DNA from: Renibacterium sp043789415
GTDB lineage: Bacteria > Actinomycetota > Actinomycetes > Actinomycetales > Micrococcaceae
Assembly (NCBI RefSeq): GCF_043789415.1
Contig: NZ_JBDLLW010000001.1
Span: forward strand, 1,302,001-1,366,000
Length of the DNA stretch: 64,000 nucleotides
Direction: 5' to 3'
Position numbers and translations under genes: made by a program. Positions 49,921-58,427 of this stretch are shown piece after piece. Every line of letters starts with the position of its first letter. The first letter of the stretch is position 1. The notes below the pieces were generated by a model, which did no database searches, was not told the DNA's origin, and was given only the letters and a program-made list of their open reading frames with translations.

Positions 49921-51369
49921 TCAGCCCTCCTGCGGGGCGCGTTCGATATTGCGCAGATCTCGGAGTACACCGATCTTCCCCTCCGGGCTCTGCACCAAAT
50001 AGTCGTAGCCTCGGTCCTGTAAGGCCAGGAACCAACTGCCCGGTTCGATGTTGTAGAGGAACCCTCCGGTGTGCTCGTCGACCACGGCCTTTGGCTTGTC
50101 CACAGCGAACCAGAAGGCTTCTTGGACGATTTCCCCCGCGGTGTTCTGATGCGGTCGATCAGCTGGATCCACGGTGGCGGCGAAGCTCTCCGGCGCCTTC
50201 GGCTCGGGCTCTGCAGCGAAGAAGCCGGACTGTTCCTGCGCTTCCTCCTGCGCAGCGGCCGATCCCGCTGCTGGAGCAAGGGGGTCATCTTCGGCAGCGG
50301 CCTCCGGCCGGGCGATGAAGGAGGTCTGCTGCACGAGTTCCGGCCCCGCCTCCTCGCCCTGCTGCGCTTCCCCGGTTAGCGGCGCACTGACGACGTCGGC
50401 AGCGGACTCAGCTTCCGCTGCGGCGAATTGCGGGTGGGCCAGCGGATTGAGATTGGTCTCCGGCGCAGCGGACTGCTCTTCAAGTACGGGCTCAGCCGAA
50501 GTCACGGGACTTTCCGCTGCTGGCTCAGCCAGCGGAGCTTCCTGCTGAGCCGGCAGCTCGGAAGCAGACTCAGCCACATCAGCGGCTACTGGGGCAGCAG
50601 TAGTTATCGGTGCGGCAACTGCCGGAGCAGCTGACCACTCAGCGGCAACTGAAGCTGCACTTGAAATCTCTGCGCTCGGCTCGGCTGGAGCATCTGAAGC
50701 CGGTTGCGCAGCTTGCGCGGGGATCGGATCGGCGAAAGTCGTGGCCGCGATGTCCACCGGAGCATCAGCGGAGGCAGTGACGGGCTGCTCTGCTGGGGCG
50801 TCCTGCGGAGCAACCGCCAGCAGAGGAATCCACTTGGCCAGCACGGTGGCGGCAAGGAATCCGAGGGATCCGATCAGCGCCACCAGAGGACCGATGACCA
50901 GCCCCTCTCCAACGCCGGTCACGGTGAGCAAAAAGAAATACGCGGCGGCGAAGGAAGCCACCACGGAGCTGAACTGCTCAAAGCTCAGGGTGCCGATGCG
51001 CACCGTGCCAATGACCTTGAATCGGTGCAGCAGCAAGAGCACCACGACAAGCAGCGGAAGCAGGATGCCGATGCCCAGGAAGAAGAGTGCGGAGGCATTC
51101 CAGAAGTTCCCTATGCCCCTGGAGGAAAGCGGCAGCAGTGTGCCGACAAAGATCACCAGAGCCGAGCCCAAGATCACCAGATCGCGTGCTGTGAAGGGCC
51201 CCAGTACCGCACCCCCGGGCTGCGAAGCCTTAGTCGCGGAACCCTGCTGCGGCCGATTGAATCCGACGGGCTGATTGCCGCCCACCGTGCTGGACGGGTG
51301 GGACGTGCTGGACTGGGCCGCCCAAGGCGACACCTGGCTAACCGCCTTGGTCTCTTGCGTCTCGCTCAT
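49921..51369 (-). CDS. Membrane protein with long Ala/Glu/Pro-rich linker, function unknown
   Basis: A 482-residue protein. After a Ser/Gln-rich N-terminus (1-60) come four helices between about 62 and 190 (LVILGSALVIFVGTLLPLSS, FFLGIGILLPLLVVVLLLLH, FAAAYFFLLTVTGVGEGLVI, IGSLGFLAATVLAKWIPLL). Residues 200-400 are low complexity (Ala, Glu, Pro, Gln, Ser). The last 80 residues form a compact domain (VQEAFWFAVDKPKAVVDEHT, GSWFLALQDRGYDYLVQ). The architecture suggests a membrane-anchored protein with a flexible stalk and a cytoplasmic end. It may be in one transcript with nth-nudL downstream. Confidence 0.75.
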   Translation of the reverse strand: MSETQETKAVSQVSPWAAQSSTSHPSSTVGGNQPVGFNRPQQGSATKASQPGGAVLGPFTARDLVILGSALVIFVGTLLPLSSRGIGNFWNASALFFLGIGILLPLLVVVLLLLHRFKVIGTVRIGTLSFEQFSSVVASFAAAYFFLLTVTGVGEGLVIGPLVALIGSLGFLAATVLAKWIPLLAVAPQDAPAEQPVTASADAPVDIAATTFADPIPAQAAQPASDAPAEPSAEISSAASVAAEWSAAPAVAAPITTAAPVAADVAESASELPAQQEAPLAEPAAESPVTSAEPVLEEQSAAPETNLNPLAHPQFAAAEAESAADVVSAPLTGEAQQGEEAGPELVQQTSFIARPEAAAEDDPLAPAAGSAAAQEEAQEQSGFFAAEPEPKAPESFAATVDPADRPHQNTAGEIVQEAFWFAVDKPKAVVDEHTGGFLYNIEPGSWFLALQDRGYDYLVQSPEGKIGVLRDLRNIERAPQEG

Positions 51370-51625
51370 TTTGTTCTCCTTGTCGGCCAGTATTCAGGCC
51401 GTTTTCGACAGAAACCTCTCTTACAGACTAACGGCCAGGCGTTTAAACCACAGTCCCAACAGCTGATTGACCTGAGAAATGACAATTTGCTTCATCCAAG
51501 AGCCGGACAGAAAACAACCTCGTTCCGGGCGAAAACTTAACATGCTGTGAGCTGGGACACCATCTAGACGCCACTCGCGCTAGGGTATAAATCAATCCAG
51601 CTATTTCGACGCTACGAGGTCAAGA

Positions 51626-53584
51626 ATGTCCGAAGTTCCCGCGCACGACGCATTAGAAAATCTGCTTCATGAGAACCGCAAATTCCCGCCGAGCGAGGAC
51701 TTCGCCGCACAGGCGATCGCTCAGCCCAGCCTCTATCAGGAGGCCTCGGCAGACCGGCTCGCCTTCTGGGCCAAGCAGTCCCGTGAGCTGCTGAGCTGGA
51801 GCAAGGATTTTCACACCACGCTCGATTGGAGCGAAGCACCCTTTGCCAAGTGGTTCGTCGGCGGCGAGATCAACGCCGCTTATAACGCCCTGGACCGCCA
51901 CGTCGAAGCGGGCCGCGGCGACCGGGTGGCCATCTACTGGGAAGGCGAACCAGGGGATTCCCGTGAAATCAGCTACGCCGAGCTGACCGAATCGGTGAAG
52001 AAGGCGGCCAACGCTTTCGAAGCACTCGGCGTCGCCAAGGGTGATCGGGTGGCCATCTATCTGCCGATGATCCCAGAAGCCGTGATCTCCATGCTGGCCT
52101 GCGCGCGAATCGGCGCGATCCACTCGGTGGTCTTCGGTGGTTTCTCGGCCGACGCGCTGCGCAACCGGATCGACGACGCCGAAGCGAAGCTAGTGGTAAC
52201 GGCGGACGGCACCTACCGCCGCGGCGCACCCAGTGCCCTGAAACCCGCTGTCGACGAAGCGCTCTCCGCTCCAGGACACACCGTGCAGAACGTCGTCGTC
52301 GTCAAGCGCAATGGCGAGCCGGTGAACTGGGCCGAAGGACGGGACCTGTGGTGGTCGGAAACAGTTGAACTCGCGAACGCCGAGCACCAGGCCGTTCCAC
52401 ACGACGCCGAGCACCCGCTGTTTATCCTCTATACCTCGGGCACCACGGGCAAGCCGAAGGGCATTCTGCACACCACCGGTGGCTACCTCACCCAGACGGC
52501 TTACAGCCACAAGAACGTCTTCGACCTGCGCCCGGACACCGATGTTTACTGGTGCGCAGCCGATATCGGCTGGGTCACCGGGCACAGCTACATCGCCTAC
52601 TCGCCGCTGGTCAACGGTGCCTCCATGGTGATGTACGAAGGCACTCCGGACACTCCGCACCGCGGCCGCTGGTGGGAGATCGTGCAGAAATACAAGGTCT
52701 CCATTCTGTACGCCGCTCCCACCGCAATCCGCACCTTCATGAAGTGGGGCCGGGAGATCCCGGACCAGTTCGACCTCTCCTCGCTGAAAGTACTCGGCTC
52801 GGTCGGCGAGCCGATCAACCCCGAGGCCTGGATGTGGTACCGGGACGTCATCGGCGGTGGCAAGACCCCGATCGTGGACACCTGGTGGCAGACCGAAACC
52901 GGCGGCATGATGATCTCCCCGCTGCCCGGGGTGACCGCGACTAAACCCGGCTCGGCACAAGTGCCGCTGCCCGGCATCGAGGTCGACGTCGTCGATGACC
53001 TGGGCGTACCGGTGGAAAACGGCCAGGGCGGCTATCTCGTCGTGAAGTCCCCGTGGCCCTCCATGCTGCGTGGTATCTGGGGAGATCCTGAGCGCTATCA
53101 GGACACTTACTGGTCCCGTTTTGAAGGCATGTACTTCGCCGGCGACGGTGCGAAGAAAGATGAGGACGGCGATATCTGGCTCTTGGGCCGGGTGGACGAT
53201 GTGATGAACGTTTCCGGTCATCGGCTCTCCACCACGGAAATCGAATCGGCTCTGGTGAGCCACGAATCCGTCGCCGAGGCCGCCGTCGTTGGCGCAGCGG
53301 ACGAAACCACCGGCCAGGCCGTGGTCGCCTTCGTGATCCTGCGCGGCTCAGCGGTAGACGACGCCGATATCGAACGGACCCTGCGCAACCACGTGGGCAA
53401 GGAGATCGGACCGATCGCCAAGCCGAAGCGAATCTTGGTGGTTCCCGAGCTGCCCAAGACCCGCTCGGGCAAGATCATGCGCCGGCTGCTCAAGGACATC
53501 GCCGAAGGTCGCGAGGCTGGGGACGCCACCACGCTCGCGGATGCCGGCATTATGCAAGTGATCTCCGATAGCCTCAAGAAGTAG
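51626..53584 (+). CDS. acs: Acetyl-CoA synthetase (AMP-forming)
   Basis: Converts acetate, ATP and CoA to acetyl-CoA. The 652-residue protein has the ANL core motifs LFILYTSGTTGKPKGILHTT, ADIGWVTGHSYIAYSPL, VDTWWQTETGGMMISPLPG and the hinge GRVDDVMNVSGHRLST, plus the C-terminal PKTRSGKIMRRLL with the regulatory Lys that is acetylated in other species. AcuC at 22125 is a candidate deacetylase. A candidate -10 TAGGGT lies at 51581-51586; no matching -35 was found. A terminator follows at 53633. Confidence 0.97.
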   Translation: MSEVPAHDALENLLHENRKFPPSEDFAAQAIAQPSLYQEASADRLAFWAKQSRELLSWSKDFHTTLDWSEAPFAKWFVGGEINAAYNALDRHVEAGRGDRVAIYWEGEPGDSREISYAELTESVKKAANAFEALGVAKGDRVAIYLPMIPEAVISMLACARIGAIHSVVFGGFSADALRNRIDDAEAKLVVTADGTYRRGAPSALKPAVDEALSAPGHTVQNVVVVKRNGEPVNWAEGRDLWWSETVELANAEHQAVPHDAEHPLFILYTSGTTGKPKGILHTTGGYLTQTAYSHKNVFDLRPDTDVYWCAADIGWVTGHSYIAYSPLVNGASMVMYEGTPDTPHRGRWWEIVQKYKVSILYAAPTAIRTFMKWGREIPDQFDLSSLKVLGSVGEPINPEAWMWYRDVIGGGKTPIVDTWWQTETGGMMISPLPGVTATKPGSAQVPLPGIEVDVVDDLGVPVENGQGGYLVVKSPWPSMLRGIWGDPERYQDTYWSRFEGMYFAGDGAKKDEDGDIWLLGRVDDVMNVSGHRLSTTEIESALVSHESVAEAAVVGAADETTGQAVVAFVILRGSAVDDADIERTLRNHVGKEIGPIAKPKRILVVPELPKTRSGKIMRRLLKDIAEGREAGDATTLADAGIMQVISDSLKK

Positions 53585-53632
53585 CTCCTGACCGCAGCGG
53601 CATCCTCGAGCCACCCGCCGCGGCTCAACCGA

Positions 53633-53680
53633 CTGATGCTCGGTTCGTTCTGCTCAGCAGCGCGAACCGGGCATCAGCTT
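53633..53680 (+). terminator. Terminator after acs
   Basis: CTGATGCTCGGTTCG (53633-53647) pairs with CGAACCGGGCATCAG (53663-53677) with one mismatch and a 15-nt loop, followed by CTTTAAA. It lies 48 bp past the acs stop. The next 215 bp up to the small frame at 53898 show no gene. Confidence 0.75.
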
Positions 53681-53897
53681 TAAACCGCTCCGTCATCACG
53701 GGGCCTCGGCTGCCCGTTCGACAACACCCGCTCAACAATCTGCAAGAGAAGTGCCTTCCAATTACAATCGGAGTGCAGCCTGAGCCAGCATCTGGTGTTG
53801 CCGCCCCCGGTGATTCCGTCTCTCTTGCAGCGTCAGTTCGCCGTCGCACAACCCTCGGCAGGGGCTGAATGGCTCACGAATGACCGGAGGACTCTAC

Positions 53898-53951
53898 ATG
53901 TCAAGAGCAGCACTCACCCTACTGCCGGGGAACCCGTCTTATGCTGGCTGA
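53898..53951 (+). CDS. Candidate 17-residue upstream reading frame before the DeoR-type regulator
   Basis: An ATG at 53898 has a strong CGGAGGA ribosome binding site 7 nt upstream and starts MSRAALTLLPGNPSYAG, ending at TGA 53949-53951. The start codon of the DeoR-type gene (53941) lies inside its last codons in another frame, an overlap of 11 nt. Translation of the small frame would deliver ribosomes to the regulator start, which has no good Shine-Dalgarno sequence of its own. It may be a coupling or leader element. Confidence 0.45.
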   Translation: MSRAALTLLPGNPSYAG

Positions 53952-54723
53952 GGCCCGGCGGGCGGCTATTGCTGAAATGGTGCAACGTGAGCGCGTACTG
54001 CGAGTCGCCGATCTCGCACAGGCCCTGGACGTCTCGCTGATGACAGTGCGCCGCGATATCGAAGCCCTGCATAAAGCGGGAGTGCTGGAGAAAATTCACG
54101 GCGGCGCAAAGACTCGCAGCGAGCGCAGCATGTACGAACCCGGTTTCGAACTCAAATCAACTCAAGCCGAGGCCGAGAAGGAAGCCATTGCGGAAATGGC
54201 GCTCACCATGGTTCAGGAGGGAATGGCCCTCGGACTCAGCGCCGGCACCACCACCTGGACCCTGGCCAAGCATCTCGCCCGCTTGAGCAGGCTGACCATC
54301 GTGACCAATTCGGTGCGAGTCGCCAGTGTTTTCTATGAAGCTCCCACTCAAAACACGGTGCTGCTGACTGGCGGCGAACGCACTCCTTCAGATGCTCTGG
54401 TAGGCCCGATAGCAACGCAGTCCTTGCAGCAGCTGCACCTCGATCTGCTGTTCTTGGGAGTTCACGGCTTCGACGCGGCGGCCGGCTTCACCACTCCGAA
54501 CCTGTTGGAAGCCGAGATGGACCGAGCTCTGGTGGCGGCTTCACGTAGGGTCGTAGTGCTGGCGGATCACAGCAAATGGGGAATCATGGGGGTCTCCTCA
54601 ATAGCCTCTTTCGAGGAGGTGGAAGAGGTGATTTCCGACGACGGCTTGGCGCCAGAGGCGATCGCGCTACTCCGGGAGCGAGTGACTTCGTTGAAGCTGG
54701 TCAGTGCTGCGGCCAAGGCTTGA
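53941..54723 (+). CDS. DeoR/GlpR family transcriptional regulator
   Basis: A 260-residue sugar-responsive regulator. The N-terminal helix-turn-helix is VADLAQALDVSLMTVRRDIE, followed by the family signature LHKAGVLEKIHGGAK. The C-terminal DeoRC sensor domain has LGLSAGTTTWTLAKHL, LTIVTNSVRVA, FLGVHGFDAAAGFT and VVLADHSKWG. The effector is probably a phosphorylated sugar; no sugar operon is adjacent, so the target is unknown. A hairpin (54730-54771) follows. Confidence 0.92.
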   Translation: MLAEARRAAIAEMVQRERVLRVADLAQALDVSLMTVRRDIEALHKAGVLEKIHGGAKTRSERSMYEPGFELKSTQAEAEKEAIAEMALTMVQEGMALGLSAGTTTWTLAKHLARLSRLTIVTNSVRVASVFYEAPTQNTVLLTGGERTPSDALVGPIATQSLQQLHLDLLFLGVHGFDAAAGFTTPNLLEAEMDRALVAASRRVVVLADHSKWGIMGVSSIASFEEVEEVISDDGLAPEAIALLRERVTSLKLVSAAAKA

Positions 54724-54729
54724 TGGCTT

Positions 54730-54771
54730 CTGCGCTCCGCCGCAGATTGCTGCGGATACTGCGGAGCGCAG
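54730..54771 (+). terminator. Terminator-like hairpin after the DeoR-type gene
   Basis: CTGCGCTCCGC (54730-54740) pairs with GCGGAGCGCAG (54761-54771), and CGCAG/CTGCG lies inside. No T tract follows. It is 6 bp past the stop codon. Confidence 0.65.
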
Positions 54772-54814
54772 TTCGAGCTAACTGATCAGCCGGGCTGTGA
54801 GGCATACTAAAGCC

Positions 54815-55261
54815 ATGACTTCCACCGGTGTGATCCTGGTTCTCAACGGGCCGAATCTCAATCTTCTGGGCAGCAGAGAACCGGCCATTTACGGCACCTC
54901 GACCCTTGCCGACGTCGAAGCGCTCTGCGCACGTGCCGCCGCCGATGCTGGGTTCACGGTGCGCTGCGTGCAGTCCAACCATGAAGGCGTACTGCTCGAC
55001 GAGATTCACGCGGCCCAAGGGACCGCTGACGGCATCGTGATCAATGCGGGTGCTTTCAGCCACACCTCCATCGCCTTGCACGACGCACTCGCTTCGGTCT
55101 CTTTGGCTACCGTGGAGGTGCATATCTCGAATGTGCACGCGCGGGAAGAATTCCGGCATCATTCGTATCTGTCAGCTGTTGCGGACACCGTGATCGTGGG
55201 CGCAGGCATCAACGGTTACCGGCTGGCTATTGAGCAGCTGGTCTCGGTTCTCCCTCACTGA
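54815..55261 (+). CDS. aroQ: Type II 3-dehydroquinate dehydratase
   Basis: The third step of the shikimate pathway, a dodecameric enzyme with flavodoxin fold, 148 residues. Diagnostic sequences are VLNGPNLNLLGSREPAIYG with the catalytic Tyr, SNHEGVLLDEIHAA, VINAGAFSHTSIALHDAL and EVHISNVHAREEFRHHSYLS with the catalytic His. The ATG at 54815 is 6 nt after CATACT (54803-54808). It ends 3 bp from the convergent marP. Confidence 0.95.
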   Translation: MTSTGVILVLNGPNLNLLGSREPAIYGTSTLADVEALCARAAADAGFTVRCVQSNHEGVLLDEIHAAQGTADGIVINAGAFSHTSIALHDALASVSLATVEVHISNVHAREEFRHHSYLSAVADTVIVGAGINGYRLAIEQLVSVLPH

Positions 55262-55264
55262 AGC

Positions 55265-56446
55265 TCATTTCTGAACGCATTTTCCCGAGGAGACCTGCTG
55301 GTCCAGACCAGCAGCCTGCCGCACGACCGGTGCCACCTCGGCTAGGGTGAAGGCATAGCCGACCTGAACGTCCGAATCCGCTTTAGCGAAAATGACTCCG
55401 GCGACCTTGCCGTTCAGATCGAGCAAGGGCCCGCCTGAGTTACCTGGCTGCACATCCCCGGCGATCTGGTACACCTCTTCGAAGTGCTTATTCTGACCAT
55501 AGATATCAGGCACCAGTACTTGCCCCTTGGTCTGCACCGCTGCGGGCTTCGACTGGAAGGGCCCGCCCAGGGGGTAGCCGTCAAAAGCAGCCTGAGCGCC
55601 AAGAGCCAGATCAGAGCCGAGGTTCAGTGGCTTGACTCCCAATCCGTCCACCTGAATAACAGCGAGGTCCTGCTCTGGATTGAAATAGACGATCTTTCCG
55701 GGCAGCGCACTGCCTGGTACTTCAACGACGGGCTGGCTCACCCCGGCCACCACATGGGCATTGGTCATCACGTGATTTTCTGAGATGACGAATCCTGAGC
55801 CGGTTTGATTCTGCCCGCATTGGAAAGCGGTTCCGGTGATCTTGAGCACCGAATTCGCCGCATCATTGAGCGCGGGGGTGTCTGTTCGGGCGTCGGGTGG
55901 TGCGACCGGCGTCACCGGTCCCAGCTGGTTGAAAAGCTGCGGAATGCCTTCGCTGACGACGGTGGAGCGAAGTTGGGCGATAGCCTGCTTGAGCGGCAGC
56001 GGAGTCAGTGCGTCAATGGTGCGAATCACGCCTGACTGGCTGATTGCGGAGGACAGAAAAGGAATCCCCAGGGCTGAAACGCTGAAGGCCACCGGGGAGA
56101 TCAGCAAAGCCGCGATCACTAAGGCGGCCACTGCGCCGAGTGCCCGGTTAATCGCCCGAAGCGGCTTGAGCCTGACACCTCGGCTCAGCAGCCTGCCCAC
56201 GGCGATGCCCAGACCATGCCCGATCACGATGAGCAAAAGCGCGGAGCCGATCACTACCGCCAGCCGCCAGCCTGAGTCGTTCGCCCAGCTGCTGACGAAG
56301 GGCATGGCGAAGAAGGCTGCAACAGCACCGAGCGCGAAACCGAGCACACCGCACAGGCTGATCAGCAAGCCCACTCGCCAACCATAGAAAAGCTGCCAGA
56401 TCAGCAGCGCTATCAAGGCGATATCAAGCAACGTCAAACCGAACAT
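55265..56446 (-). CDS. MarP-like membrane serine protease (CvpA-trypsin fusion)
   Basis: An N-terminal CvpA-type membrane domain (four helices, residues about 1-160) is joined to an extracytoplasmic trypsin-like protease. The 393-residue layout equals MarP (Rv3671c), which mycobacteria need to keep their pH in acid. The catalytic triad is His in MTNAHVVAGV, Asp in QDLAVIQVDG and Ser in QPGNSGGPLLDL. Two Cys near the ends of the protease domain may form the disulfide seen in MarP. GGAGGAAG precedes the ATG at 56446. Confidence 0.93.
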   Translation of the reverse strand: MFGLTLLDIALIALLIWQLFYGWRVGLLISLCGVLGFALGAVAAFFAMPFVSSWANDSGWRLAVVIGSALLLIVIGHGLGIAVGRLLSRGVRLKPLRAINRALGAVAALVIAALLISPVAFSVSALGIPFLSSAISQSGVIRTIDALTPLPLKQAIAQLRSTVVSEGIPQLFNQLGPVTPVAPPDARTDTPALNDAANSVLKITGTAFQCGQNQTGSGFVISENHVMTNAHVVAGVSQPVVEVPGSALPGKIVYFNPEQDLAVIQVDGLGVKPLNLGSDLALGAQAAFDGYPLGGPFQSKPAAVQTKGQVLVPDIYGQNKHFEEVYQIAGDVQPGNSGGPLLDLNGKVAGVIFAKADSDVQVGYAFTLAEVAPVVRQAAGLDQQVSSGKCVQK

Positions 56447-56686
56447 CGATCTTCCTCCGGCCAGCACCAGCTGGTCCTCCGTAGAAACCACAGTGTATCC
56501 GGCGTTCTTGAGATACTCCTTTGCGCAGCGAGGACCGGATGCCCTCTTCAGGCTGCACGGATCAGGTCATAGATGAGCGATGTCGAGGTGAAAACTGGTC
56601 GCAGAATGCCAAATACGTCACATTCTCGATAAATATCTGAAACAATTGCCGCAGGAACAACAATGAAACGTTACTCAGGAGATTCC

Positions 56687-57364
56687 ATGGACATCGAGGT
56701 ACTTCGTCGGGCACCACTTTTCGCTACGCTCGACGACGAGGCATTCCGGTTGCTCACAGATGAGCTGACCGAAGTCGACCTCTCCCGCGGTGCTTCGGTT
56801 TTTCATGAGGGCGATCAGGGCGATCAGCTCTATTTCATTGTTTCCGGCAAGGTCAAGCTGGGCAGAACCGCTTCGGATGGCAGGGAATCGCTGCTGGCGA
56901 TCCTCGGGCCAGGCGAGCTCTTCGGTGAGATGGCGCTCTTCGATCCCAGCCCGCGCACCGCCACCGCCACCGCCGTCTCCGAGACCAGGCTGGCCGGCTT
57001 GCGCAATGACAGCTTGCGAACCCTGCTGCAATCCCGCCCAGAGGTCTCCGCGCAGTTGCTACAAGCGCTGGCCCGCAGGCTCCGGCGCACCAACGACAAC
57101 CTCTCAGATCTAGTCTTCTCCGACGTCCCAGGCCGTGTCGCGAAAGCGCTGATCGATCTTTCGGAACGCTTCGGCCGACCCGCTACCGACGGCATTCTGG
57201 TCGCCCACGAACTGACTCAGGAAGAACTGGCTCAATTGGTGGGAGCGTCTCGCGAGACGGTGAACAAGGCTCTTGCGGAATTCGTGCAGCGTGGCTGGCT
57301 GAGGCTGGAAGCCCGCGCCGTGGTGATCCTGGATATCAACCGGCTTCGCCAGCGCAGCCGCTAA
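56687..57364 (+). CDS. Crp/Fnr family transcriptional regulator (GlxR/Crp type)
   Basis: A 225-residue cAMP-responsive regulator. The cNMP-binding domain shows VSGKVKLGRT, GPGELFGEMALFDPSPRTAT (the cAMP phosphate cassette with Arg) and a C-helix; the DNA-binding helix-turn-helix is LTQEELAQLVGASRETVNKA. It matches the highly conserved actinobacterial Crp (Rv3676, GlxR), a global regulator. The ATG at 56687 has CAGGAG upstream. The 240-bp upstream region is AT-richer than the surroundings and may carry its own regulation. Confidence 0.93.
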   Translation: MDIEVLRRAPLFATLDDEAFRLLTDELTEVDLSRGASVFHEGDQGDQLYFIVSGKVKLGRTASDGRESLLAILGPGELFGEMALFDPSPRTATATAVSETRLAGLRNDSLRTLLQSRPEVSAQLLQALARRLRRTNDNLSDLVFSDVPGRVAKALIDLSERFGRPATDGILVAHELTQEELAQLVGASRETVNKALAEFVQRGWLRLEARAVVILDINRLRQRSR

Positions 57365-57416
57365 AGCCGCGAATGAGCAGTGGAAAGTTAGCCACTGATA
57401 CGGCTCATCGAAATAT

Positions 57417-57486
57417 AACCCATTGAAACTGGGATTTGGCTGGGCTATACCGGCCATAGCCCAATGAAACCCCGATTCAGTGGGCT
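57417..57486. repeat. Long imperfect palindrome between crp and the nudix gene
   Basis: From about 57417 the plus strand reads ACCCATTGAAACTGGGATTT, and TAGCCCAATGAAACCCCGAT with CAGTGGGCT runs back inverted to 57486; the centre is GGGCTATA-CCGG-CCATAGCCC. The two halves match over about 30 bp with a few differences. A smaller stem, GAGCAGTGG/CCACTG, lies at about 57374-57399. In many relatives a metallo-beta-lactamase-fold gene lies at this place. Confidence 0.6.
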
Positions 57487-57506
57487 CTGGTTATGTGAGT
57501 TTCAGT

Positions 57507-58427
57507 TCAGCGTTCGCGGCAGACGCCGTCCGGCACAGCCGCTGAATCGACCTCCAGCCAGAACTCACCGTTTTCGACGACGAGCTTGGGCTGGTAGGAA
57601 CTGGCCGGTCTGGCGTGATTCAAATATGCGATGCAGCCGCGGGACATCGCGATCTTGCTGAGGATCAGATCGCAGCCGGAGCTCACCAATTCTCCGAGGG
57701 TGCGCCCCACGGTGTTCTCGGCACCCACCTGGTCTCCCAGATTGCTGGTATCTCGCTCGGCGATCAGCTTGGCGGGGCAGACCCAGCTGGCCCAGAGCGC
57801 TTTGCTCTCCAGGGGCACCGGGGTCTGATTGACCGGCGCAGCGGCGGCGAAGTAACGGGTGTTGAAGCGACGGTGCGCAAAATCCGGGCTGATCCAGTTG
57901 ATGATCGGCTTGAGCAGATCGGTGCGCAGCGCCAGGCCACGTTTGTTCAGCATGTCCTGGAAGCTGAAGTCCTGAGCAGCCAGGGCCTCCCGCTTTTTCA
58001 TCAGCTCAGCTGTCGGAGCGATATCGATCAGCGAAGAGGCGTCGGTGCCCGCCAACAGAATGCCGGTTTCCTCGAAGGCCTCGCGGATCACCGCGACAAT
58101 ATGCTGACGCGCTAAAGAGCTGTCGGTCATTCCCATGGTCTTCGCCCAGGCTGCCGGACTGGGGCCGATCCAGTCGATCTCGACGTCGTCCGTGGTCTCC
58201 ACGCTGCCGCCCGGGAAAGCCACCGTGCCGAGCGGAGAATATCCGCGCCGATAACTCAGATAGGTCTCAGGGCCAGAAACACTGTCCTTCAACAGCACCA
58301 AGGAGGAGGCGAAGCGGGCCTTCGTGGGGGTCCGTTCACCGTGCTCCACCCAGCTCTGCGCGGCTTCCAGCTCGTCTTGCCAGAGTTGGAAACGTCGCTT
58401 CAGCAGAGGCTTACTGGAACTCAACAA
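57507..58427 (-). CDS. NUDIX hydrolase with interrupted Nudix box (NUDT19-like)
   Basis: About 306 residues. The Nudix box is split: VAFPGGSVETTD is followed by roughly 35 inserted residues (WIGPSPAAWAKTMG region) before AVIREAFEETGILLAG. Such an insertion within the box is known from NUDT19-type CoA diphosphatases. Substrate preference is not certain. The start is poorly defined; a TTG at 58427, with GGAGG 9 nt upstream, is preferred, overlapping the ridA end by 17 nt. It is third in the DUF4177-ridA-nudix unit. Confidence 0.82.
   Translation of the reverse strand: MLSSSKPLLKRRFQLWQDELEAAQSWVEHGERTPTKARFASSLVLLKDSVSGPETYLSYRRGYSPLGTVAFPGGSVETTDDVEIDWIGPSPAAWAKTMGMTDSSLARQHIVAVIREAFEETGILLAGTDASSLIDIAPTAELMKKREALAAQDFSFQDMLNKRGLALRTDLLKPIINWISPDFAHRRFNTRYFAAAAPVNQTPVPLESKALWASWVCPAKLIAERDTSNLGDQVGAENTVGRTLGELVSSGCDLILSKIAMSRGCIAYLNHARPASSYQPKLVVENGEFWLEVDSAAVPDGVCRER

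Noticed and set aside
52190..53263. Minus-strand frame of 357 codons opposite acs
   Set aside because: Overlaps the best conserved part of acetyl-CoA synthetase; no motif or start signal of its own.
53625..53849. Minus-strand frame of 74 codons between acs and the DeoR-type gene
   Set aside because: It runs through the acs terminator hairpin, has no ribosome binding site and no recognisable motif.
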